From assembly GCA_964370815.1 (NCBI GenBank), contig CAYJKQ010000003.1, positions 124,001 to 188,000 of the forward strand: 64,000 nucleotides of DNA, read 5' to 3'. This document shows, one piece after another, positions 42,387 to 49,015 of this stretch. Numbering within the stretch: the first letter of the stretch is position 1; each line of letters starts with the position of its first letter. Origin of the DNA: UBA12087 sp964370815 (GTDB lineage: Bacteria; Chloroflexota; Anaerolineae; Anaerolineales; Villigracilaceae). The notes below the pieces were generated by a model, which worked only from the letters and a program-made list of their open reading frames with translations, was not told the DNA's origin and ran no database searches. A program made the position numbers and the translations under genes.

Positions 42387-44231
42387 ATGCAAACCAAACT
42401 CAAGTACCTGCTCACTGGTTCCCCCCTCCCCAGCCAGATGATGGCTGATAAGCAACTGAATAAGGTCAGAGCGCTGGCGGCTTTTTCTCCGGATGCCCTC
42501 TCCTCACTTGCCTATGCCAACCAGGAGATCTTCCTGGCATTGGTGATAGCCGGGTCGGCTGGACTTTCGCTACAATTTCCCATAGCTTTATCCATTACCT
42601 TGCTGCTCGCGATTGTAGCCCTATCTTATACCCAGGTGGTACGCGGCTATCCGGGCGGAGGAGGCTCTTATATCGTTGTACGTGAGAATCTTGGTCTGTA
42701 CCCCAGCCTGGTGACAGCCGGCGCATTGCTGTTGGATTACATACTAACGGCTGCAGTCAGCCTGACTGCCGGCGTAGCTGCGATCGCTTCAGCATTCCCA
42801 CAACTATGGGTTCATCGGGTCTGGATCGCGCTCGGTTTGCTGACAATTATCACATTATTGAACATGCGCGGAGTCCGCGAGTCGGGCACTGCCATGGCGA
42901 TACCTGTTTACATCTTCCTGTTCGCCTTCATTGGCATGTTAATTTATGGTTTGGTGCAGGCTATCTGGCAGGGAACTCCGACTGCGCTGGTTGAGGTTGC
43001 CCCAACTGCACTCAATCCCTTGGGGTGGTTCCTGGTGCTGCACGCTTTTGCAGCCGGTTGTACCGCGCTGACCGGGGTTGAAGCCATCAGCGATGGTGTG
43101 GCTGCTTTTCAGGCGCCAGCCTGGGTCAATGCCCGAAAAACCCTGATCATCATGACAGTGTTAATGGCATTCCTTTTCTTGGGGAGTATGGGTCTGACTC
43201 AATTCTTTGGGGTGGTAGCTGGTCCGAATGAGACGATCCTTTCCGCTCTAACACACCGTTTGCTGGGAAGCGGTCCTGCCTATTACTTGGTGCAATTTTC
43301 CACCCTGGCAATTCTAGCTGTGGCAGCCAATACCAGTTTTGGAGGTTTTCCACGCATTTCAGCCATCCTGGCCCAGGATAAATTTATGCCGCGCCAGCTT
43401 TTTAATGTGGGCGACAGGCTGGTGTTCCATAATGGTATCCTGTTACTCTCCGGATTGACAGCAATCTTAATCATTACCTTTAACGGCAATTCCCACGCCC
43501 TGGTACCTTTGTTTGCCGTTGGCGCATTCACAGCCTTCACACTCTCTCAAGCTGGGATGGTATTGCGCTGGATAAAATTAAAAGAACGCGGCTGGCAGTT
43601 CAAAGCCTTCATCAACGGGCTGGGAGCGCTCGTTACCGGAACAACCTTGTTGATAATCAGTGCCAGCAAGTTTCTACAAGGAGCCTGGATCTCCCTGCTG
43701 GTCATTCCACTCATCGTGGTTGCATTTATCAAGATCCGTGCTCACTACTTGAGTGTTGGAAAGCAACTATCCATGCATGGGCTGCCTCCCTCAATGCGCC
43801 ACTTCCCAAAACCACGCATTGTGATCCCGATCTCCGGAATTCATCGCGGCATGGTGGACGCAGTGAACTTTGCCCGCTCCATCTCGGACAGGGTTACTGC
43901 ACTTTTCATCGATGTCGACCCCGGTCCGGATGAAAAAGAGGTGCAAAAACGCTGGAATGCCTGGTTCCCGGATGTTGAATTTGTGGTGGTTGAGTCCCCT
44001 TATCGTTCCTTGGTGGAACCTTTGATCACTTATCTAGATAAGACCGATGCTGAGCATAATGATGGACAACGTGCCATCCTGATCCTGCCGGAGATCATCC
44101 CGGCTTCGAGCTGGCACGAGATCCTGCACAACCAGTCTGCGGAGGAGATCAAGAAAGCGTTATTGTTCAGACGGCGTCATTTCGGCCTGGAACGCATCAT
44201 CATTGATGTACCTTACCACTTGAAAGAGTGA
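42387..44231 (+). CDS. KimA-type potassium/APC-superfamily permease
   Basis: A 614-residue protein with about 12 membrane helices (residues 30-460) and a C-terminal cytosolic domain. It matches the Bacillus KimA (YdaO) pattern closely along its length: LTGSPLPSQ at the start, ALAAFSPDALSSLAYANQEI, GYPGGGGSYIVVRENLG, LLLDYILTAAVSLTAG, SGCTALTGVEAISDGV, and the C-terminal universal-stress-like part (GIHRGMVDAVNFARS, ...WHEILHNQSAE). KimA imports K+ by proton symport and binds c-di-AMP in its C-terminal domain. The alignment is by eye; substrate specificity is an inference. Confidence 0.85.
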   Translation: MQTKLKYLLTGSPLPSQMMADKQLNKVRALAAFSPDALSSLAYANQEIFLALVIAGSAGLSLQFPIALSITLLLAIVALSYTQVVRGYPGGGGSYIVVRENLGLYPSLVTAGALLLDYILTAAVSLTAGVAAIASAFPQLWVHRVWIALGLLTIITLLNMRGVRESGTAMAIPVYIFLFAFIGMLIYGLVQAIWQGTPTALVEVAPTALNPLGWFLVLHAFAAGCTALTGVEAISDGVAAFQAPAWVNARKTLIIMTVLMAFLFLGSMGLTQFFGVVAGPNETILSALTHRLLGSGPAYYLVQFSTLAILAVAANTSFGGFPRISAILAQDKFMPRQLFNVGDRLVFHNGILLLSGLTAILIITFNGNSHALVPLFAVGAFTAFTLSQAGMVLRWIKLKERGWQFKAFINGLGALVTGTTLLIISASKFLQGAWISLLVIPLIVVAFIKIRAHYLSVGKQLSMHGLPPSMRHFPKPRIVIPISGIHRGMVDAVNFARSISDRVTALFIDVDPGPDEKEVQKRWNAWFPDVEFVVVESPYRSLVEPLITYLDKTDAEHNDGQRAILILPEIIPASSWHEILHNQSAEEIKKALLFRRRHFGLERIIIDVPYHLKE

Positions 44232-44273
44232 CAAGGATCGCAGGAAAAGTTTGAAAGCAAACCGATGGAGAAT

Positions 44274-44870
44274 CTATTCATGACCGGCTATTTCTTCGGC
44301 AAGAAGCAAGTCGGCGGGTGTATTAACATTCATAAAGATCTTGCCTGGCGGATCGAATTGGGAGATGTGCTCCAGGTTGACAGAATGAACTCTTACTTCT
44401 GGAAACCAGGAGATCAACTTCCAGGCTTTTTGCTGCATGGCAGCCTGGACGGCTGGTAGACAGGTCTCCCGGCGGTAGACAGCATGGAAGGGTTCAAGAC
44501 CCTCCAGGCTGGAGGGAATGACCACATCCTGCGCCTGCTCCACCAAAACATCGATTTGGTATTCAAATAACTCCCGGCTGGCGAAGGGCATATCACAAGC
44601 CACGACTGCCACCAGCGGATGCGAGGCAGCCTGCAGGGCGGTGTACAAGCCTCCCAAAGCACCGCGCCCTGGCTCCAGGTCTGTAAAGAGCGGCAGGTTC
44701 AAAAAGCGGTAATCCTCCGGATGGTTGGTGGTAATCAGCACTTCATCCGCCAGAGGTGCCAGGCGCCCTATCACACGCTGAATGAGTGCCTGCCCGAGAA
44801 ATGGCACCAGCCCCTTATCCGACCCCATACGGCGCGATTCTCCGCCAGCCTGAACAGCAAGTGTTAACAT
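44274..44870 (-). CDS. mobA: Molybdenum cofactor guanylyltransferase
   Basis: A 198-residue protein. I start at ATG 44870, because the extension upstream crosses the promoter. The MobA signature AVQAGGESRRMGSDKGLVPFLG occurs at residues 5-25, with the metal-binding CDMPF near residue 95 and the GRGALGGLYTAL segment. It attaches GMP to molybdopterin to give the MGD cofactor. No other mo-genes lie nearby. A TATAAT box ends six bases before the ATG, implying a leaderless transcript. Confidence 0.9.
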   Translation of the reverse strand: MLTLAVQAGGESRRMGSDKGLVPFLGQALIQRVIGRLAPLADEVLITTNHPEDYRFLNLPLFTDLEPGRGALGGLYTALQAASHPLVAVVACDMPFASRELFEYQIDVLVEQAQDVVIPSSLEGLEPFHAVYRRETCLPAVQAAMQQKAWKLISWFPEVRVHSVNLEHISQFDPPGKIFMNVNTPADLLLAEEIAGHE

Positions 44871-44876
44871 GGGTGT

Positions 44877-44886
44877 ATTATATAAT
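44877..44886. promoter_or_regulatory. Overlapping divergent -10 boxes for mobA and the radical SAM gene
   Basis: The sequence ATTATATAAT reads TATAAT on both strands: plus-strand box 44881-44886 for the radical SAM gene at 44912, minus-strand box 44882-44877 for mobA, which starts at 44870. Divergent transcription from this site cannot occupy both promoters at once. Confidence 0.65.
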
Positions 44887-44911
44887 AGAAGGGTAATGAC
44901 AAGGAGAAGCC

Positions 44912-45985
44912 TTGACCGAAAACAGCAGGGTATTGGATAAACTGACACGAGAGGCTGAACTGGTCCAGCAGTTGGACTCAGGAGAGGTACGCTGCCTGGC
45001 GTGTGCCCAACGCTGCCTGGTGCGCCCGGGTCGACGTGGAATCTGCCAGGTGCGCTTCAACCAGTACGGGAAACTGTATGCTCCCTGGGGGTACGTAGCC
45101 GGGTTGCAGGCTGATCCTGTCGAGAAGAAGCCGTTTTACCACTTCCTGCCGGGAGCAACTGCGTTGACCTTTGGGATGCTGGGATGCAATTTTCACTGCG
45201 ACTATTGCCAGAACTGGCAGACATCCCAGGCATTACGTGACCCTGCCTGTGACCAGGTTGTGAACCAGGTGCGCAAGATCTCACCCGAGCAGATCGTGGA
45301 TTTCGGTAAACGTATGGGCGCCAAGGTGCTGGCTTCTTCCTATAATGAACCCCTCATCACCAGTGAGTGGGCAGCGGCGATCTTCAAACAAGCCGTGCAA
45401 GCAGGAATGAAATGCGTGATGGTCTCGAATGGATATGCAACCCCCGAAGTCCTGGAGTACATGCAACCCACCATGACAGGCTACAAGATCGATCTGAAAT
45501 CCATGCAGGACAAGAACTACCGCAGCCTGGGGGGTGTGCTTGTTAATGTACTCGACAGTATCCAAAAAGCACATGACCTGGGGATGTGGGTGGAGGTGGT
45601 CACCCTGCTGGTAGCGGGTTTTAATGACAGCAACGCGGAATTATGGGAGTTGGCTAGTTTCATAAGAGGTGTTTCACCTGCAATCCCCTGGCACATTACA
45701 GCTTTTCATAAGGATTATCACATGCTGGAGGCAGACAATACCCCGGCAATCAGCCTGATGCGAGCGGCTGAGATCGGGAGCGAGGCCGGGTTGAATCATG
45801 TCTATGCAGGCAACCTGCCCGGTCGAGTGGATGAATACGAGACAACCTTCTGCCACCAGTGCCGGACAGCGCTCATCAAGCGGCGTGGATTTTATGTACT
45901 GAAGAACCTCATCAACCCACAGGGAAACTGCCCAAAGTGCAATACAGCTGTGGCAGGAGTATGGAATCTGATAGATGGGCAATAA
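44912..45985 (+). CDS. Radical SAM protein, AmmeMemoRadiSam/PflA-like
   Basis: A 357-residue protein beginning at TTG 44912 with AAGGAG six bases upstream. An N-terminal Cys pair region (CLACAQRCLVRPGRRGIC) binds a metal. The radical SAM cluster motif is CNFHCDYC (Cys92, Cys96, Cys99), followed by SYNEPLITSEWA and LVNVLDSIQKAHDLGMWVEVVTLL. A C-terminal zinc ribbon follows (FCHQCRTAL, CPKC). This is the AmmeMemoRadiSam-type activating-enzyme relative. The AMMECR1 and Memo partner genes are not adjacent. Function unknown beyond radical chemistry. Confidence 0.88.
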   Translation: MTENSRVLDKLTREAELVQQLDSGEVRCLACAQRCLVRPGRRGICQVRFNQYGKLYAPWGYVAGLQADPVEKKPFYHFLPGATALTFGMLGCNFHCDYCQNWQTSQALRDPACDQVVNQVRKISPEQIVDFGKRMGAKVLASSYNEPLITSEWAAAIFKQAVQAGMKCVMVSNGYATPEVLEYMQPTMTGYKIDLKSMQDKNYRSLGGVLVNVLDSIQKAHDLGMWVEVVTLLVAGFNDSNAELWELASFIRGVSPAIPWHITAFHKDYHMLEADNTPAISLMRAAEIGSEAGLNHVYAGNLPGRVDEYETTFCHQCRTALIKRRGFYVLKNLINPQGNCPKCNTAVAGVWNLIDGQ

Positions 45986-46087
45986 TAATTGGACGATTCC
46001 GATGTTTTGGAGCGGAACTGGACAAGAGATCCCGGGTGCTTTCGGATTTATGGATGAGGAGGGTTCTAAAATCCTCTCAACTTTTAT

Positions 46088-46939
46088 TTATAGAAGTTTT
46101 AACAGGTCTTGATACTCTTCATCCGGCATGCCAAACCAGTTTTCGGGCTGGGGGAAGGTCTTATCGGTGACTTCGGCAGCGTAGCTTTTAAGCCCGTTCA
46201 AGATAACCTCACCCGCATTACCAAAGACCTTGGCCATTTTTGGTTTAAACTTTGGATACAAACCGAACATATCGTGATAGATGAGCAATTGCCCGTGGGC
46301 ATCCGGTCCGGAGCCAAGACTCATAATAATGCAGTCCTCGGCACGCTCGGTGATGAGCTTGCACAAACGGTCGGGGATCATCTCGAGCAGGATGGCAAAG
46401 GCTCCTGCATTCTCAAGCGCTTTGGCATCATCCAGAATTTTTTTAGCCAGATCGGCTGACTTGCCCTGGACACGGAAACCGCCCAGAGCTGCCACGGATT
46501 GCGGTGTCAGTCCCAGGTGACCGATGGCGGGGATACCGGCTTCGACAATACCCTGGATACGGTTGGCCATGGCCGCGCCGCCTTCGAGCTTGATGGCGTC
46601 ACAGCCAGCCTCGGCCATGAAACGCCCGGCGTTCAAGATGGCGCTCTCGACTGAGGATTGGTAGGTCATGTAGGGCATGTCACCCACCAGAAAGACAGTG
46701 GGGGCACCACGGCGCACAGCCTGGGTATGGCGGATCATATCCGTCATGGTGACTGGCAGGGTCGAGTCGTAACCCAGCATGGTCATGCCCAGACTGTCAC
46801 CCACCAGGATCATATCGATCCCGGCCTGTTCCTGCAGATAGGCAGTCGGATAGTCATAACAGGTCAACCAGGTGATGGGAATGCCATCCGAGACCTTTTT
46901 GAAGAGAGTGGGTAAAGTAACTTTTTTACGTTCAGTCAT
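46088..46939 (-). CDS. panB: Ketopantoate hydroxymethyltransferase
   Basis: A 283-residue TIM-barrel enzyme with CAGGAGC before the ATG. Family features: TCYDYPTAYLQEQAGIDMILVGDSLGMTMLGYDSTLPVTMTDM region (Mg2+ Asp pair in VGDS), KLEGG with the substrate-binding Lys, HLGLTPQS and LLEMIPDRL. It adds a one-carbon unit from methylene-tetrahydrofolate to 2-oxoisovalerate, the first step of pantothenate and CoA synthesis. Its 5' end and the mazG fragment upstream are repeated 1600 bp to the right (48465-48886). Confidence 0.95.
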   Translation of the reverse strand: MTERKKVTLPTLFKKVSDGIPITWLTCYDYPTAYLQEQAGIDMILVGDSLGMTMLGYDSTLPVTMTDMIRHTQAVRRGAPTVFLVGDMPYMTYQSSVESAILNAGRFMAEAGCDAIKLEGGAAMANRIQGIVEAGIPAIGHLGLTPQSVAALGGFRVQGKSADLAKKILDDAKALENAGAFAILLEMIPDRLCKLITERAEDCIIMSLGSGPDAHGQLLIYHDMFGLYPKFKPKMAKVFGNAGEVILNGLKSYAAEVTDKTFPQPENWFGMPDEEYQDLLKLL

Positions 46940-47286
46940 ATTGGGCTCCTGAGAGACGGGATATGAGAAAAAAGGAGTTTTCCCCGCCTGGTTAATTATA
47001 ATCCAATTACCTTACATCCCCATCGCCACCAAGCTTGCCGCGCTCCTGCCGGTCGTAAAGTTTGACGATGTTCGCCTCAGCCACCTCATCCAAAGTGAGA
47101 CCCAGTTCGGTGGAAACTTGTGCAAGATACCAGAGCACATCCCCCAACTCGGCTTTAAGTGCCTGGCGGGTATCCTGCGAGATCTGACCATCCTTGTCCC
47201 GGAAGACCTTCTTGATCTTGTCAGCCACTTCCCCGGCTTCGTTTACAAGACCCAGAGTGGGGTAGATGACGGGGTGGCTGATGGTG
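46865..47286. repeat. Direct repeat copy A (panB 5' end plus truncated mazG)
   Basis: About 422 bp, from codon 25 of panB through the intergenic gap to codon 20 of mazG, matches copy B at 48465-48886. The shift between copies is exactly 1600 bp at the panB start, the mazG stop and the mazG HPVIYP codons, so no net insertion or deletion has occurred. The copies differ by many single bases. Confidence 0.85.
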
Positions 47287-47294
47287 TCGCTGGT
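47007..47294 (-). pseudogene. Truncated MazG-like pyrophosphohydrolase (5' end lost)
   Basis: The reverse strand reads HPVIYPTLGLVNEAGEVADKI and onward to GKLGGDGDVR, the same as the intact mazG at 48607 except for a few residues. About 20 N-terminal residues are missing; before HPVIYP the match stops near 47286 and a TAG stop follows at 47295. Only a GTG at 47228 could start a 73-residue product lacking the first half of the Glu motif helix. Most base changes between the copies are silent, so it may once have been kept functional or may still be translated. Confidence 0.75.
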
Positions 47295-47333
47295 CTATGA
47301 CCCCGACATAACATTAATGTTAAAGAAAATATT

Positions 47334-48539
47334 TTAAGGTGCCCATACTGGATAAAAATCACGTCCGGGGTTATCCGTCAACCGCACCTGGTTGCTGCCA
47401 TCCATATTCATGACGTAGATCTCATCATTCCCATCGCAATTGGAAACGAAAGCGATCTGGCTGCTGTCCAGAGACCAAGTCAGATAAATATTATCATATC
47501 CCTCATCAGTCAATTGCAGCTGGTTGCTACCATCTGCATTCATGATGTAGATCTCGTTGTTCCCATCGCGATCAGAAACGAAAGCGATCTGACTGCCGTC
47601 TGGAGACCAGGATAGATATGGCACATGTCTAATATTAGAATTATCAGTCAATTGCAGTTGGTTGCTCCCATCGGCATCCATGACATAGATCTCACCACCA
47701 TTCCCAAACTCAGCCTGATATAAAAAGGCGATCTGGCTGCCATCCGGAGACCAAGTCGGATAATAATTATTTCCCTCATCAGTCAATTGTAGCTGGTTGC
47801 TGCCATCGGCATCCATAACGTAGATATCAATTTTACCGGAAGAAAAAGAAAAAAGTATCTGGCTGCCATCTGGGGACCACACCGGTGACGACATACTATT
47901 TCCAACCTGGCTATCCGTCAACCGCACCTGATTGCTGCCATCCACATTAATAAAGTAGATCTCTGAAGACATATTTTTTTTATTACTTGAAATGAAACCG
48001 ATCTGGCTTCCGTCCGGTGACCAGGTTGGGTTCCAACTCAGCCAGGAGGGGTTATCCGTCAAACGCACCTGGTTGCTGCCATCGGCATCCATGGCATAGA
48101 TCTCCGAATTCCCATCACGATCGGAATCGAAAGCGATCTGGCTTCCGTCCGGTGACCAGGTTGGCCATTGACTATGCCAGGGGGGGTTGTTCGTCAACCG
48201 CACCTGATCGCTTCCATCTGCATTCATGATGTAGATCTCGTTATTCCCATCGCGATCAGAAACGAAAGCGATCTGACCGGAGCCTCCCCCAAAAGGTGTA
48301 GGTATTGGAGTATTGGTTGCGGTCGGGATGGGAGTGGCTGTGAAAATAGGCGTGAATGTGGCCGTGGGAGTAAAAGTGAGTGTTGGAGTGCGGGTGGAAA
48401 TGAGGGGGGCTGGACCACAACCGGTCAACCCGGAGATCAATAGGCCGACAGGTATCAGCGAGACCAGCCATGTGATCGGGACACCGTCGTCGACCTTTTT
48501 GAAGAGAGTGGGTAAAATAACTTTTTTACGTTCAGTCAT
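47334..48539 (-). CDS. Seven-bladed TolB/PD40-type beta-propeller lipoprotein with a panB-derived N-terminus
   Basis: A 401-residue protein starting at ATG 48539 with CAGGAGC upstream, the same ribosome site as panB. Residues 1-25 match PanB residues 1-25 at 22 positions; the hydrophobic segment that follows ends LTGC (Cys41, lipidated), so the panB sequence serves as the positively charged start of a signal peptide. A Thr-Pro linker follows to about residue 82. The rest is seven PD40 blades of about 45 residues, each with a pattern like DGNNEIYIMNADGS, QVRLTDNP and WSPDGSQIAF. Propellers of this type bind proteins or sugars outside the cell; no function is known for this one. Confidence 0.85.
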   Translation of the reverse strand: MTERKKVILPTLFKKVDDGVPITWLVSLIPVGLLISGLTGCGPAPLISTRTPTLTFTPTATFTPIFTATPIPTATNTPIPTPFGGGSGQIAFVSDRDGNNEIYIMNADGSDQVRLTNNPPWHSQWPTWSPDGSQIAFDSDRDGNSEIYAMDADGSNQVRLTDNPSWLSWNPTWSPDGSQIGFISSNKKNMSSEIYFINVDGSNQVRLTDSQVGNSMSSPVWSPDGSQILFSFSSGKIDIYVMDADGSNQLQLTDEGNNYYPTWSPDGSQIAFLYQAEFGNGGEIYVMDADGSNQLQLTDNSNIRHVPYLSWSPDGSQIAFVSDRDGNNEIYIMNADGSNQLQLTDEGYDNIYLTWSLDSSQIAFVSNCDGNDEIYVMNMDGSNQVRLTDNPGRDFYPVWAP

Positions 48540-48886
48540 CGTAAGCTCCTGAGAGACGTGGTATGAGTAAAAAGAGGTTTTCCCCGCCTGGATAATTATA
48601 ACCCGATTACCTGAGATCCCCTTCGCCACCAAGCTTGCCACGCTCCTGTCGGTCGAACAACTTTAGAATGTTAGCCTCAGCCACCTCATTCAAAGTGAGA
48701 CCCAGTTCGGTGGAAACTTGTGCAAGATACCAGAGCACATCCCCCAACTCGGCTTTTAATGCCTGGCGTGTATCCTGCGAGATCTGACCATCCTTGTCTC
48801 GGAAAACCTTCTTGATCTTGCCTGCCACCTCACCGGCTTCATTGACCAGGCCAAGAGTTGGGTAGATAACGGGGTGCCCGATGGCA
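48465..48886. repeat. Direct repeat copy B (panB 5' end plus mazG)
   Basis: Counterpart of 46865-47286 at a shift of 1600 bp. In this copy the panB part is fused to the propeller lipoprotein and mazG is complete. Confidence 0.85.
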
Positions 48887-48936
48887 GGGTAGAGAGCTGT
48901 CTTGAGGGATTTGTGCTGGTATTCGTTGAAGTCCAT
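48607..48936 (-). CDS. MazG-type nucleotide pyrophosphohydrolase
   Basis: A 109-residue protein of the short MazG (all-alpha NTP-PPase) type. Mg2+-binding motif EAGEVAGKIKKVF and, after the DTRQALK helix, AELGDVLWYLAQV provide the E-x2-E and E-x2-D pairs. It hydrolyses nucleoside triphosphates, probably damaged or non-canonical ones, to monophosphates. The ATG at 48936 has GAGGC upstream. Downstream on the same strand lies the panB-derived propeller gene, replacing panB itself, which sits 1.6 kb further along after the truncated copy. Confidence 0.88.
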   Translation of the reverse strand: MDFNEYQHKSLKTALYPAIGHPVIYPTLGLVNEAGEVAGKIKKVFRDKDGQISQDTRQALKAELGDVLWYLAQVSTELGLTLNEVAEANILKLFDRQERGKLGGEGDLR

Positions 48937-49015
48937 GATTGCCTCGATAGAATAGGAGTTAAATATTTTTTATTTCAATACGGATTCTTGAAAAATAAAT
49001 ATGAAGATACACAAT

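Noticed and set aside
48540..48641. Upstream start for the propeller lipoprotein
   Set aside because: The start at 48539 matches panB with its ribosome site; the extra residues are a translation of the intergenic part and mazG end.
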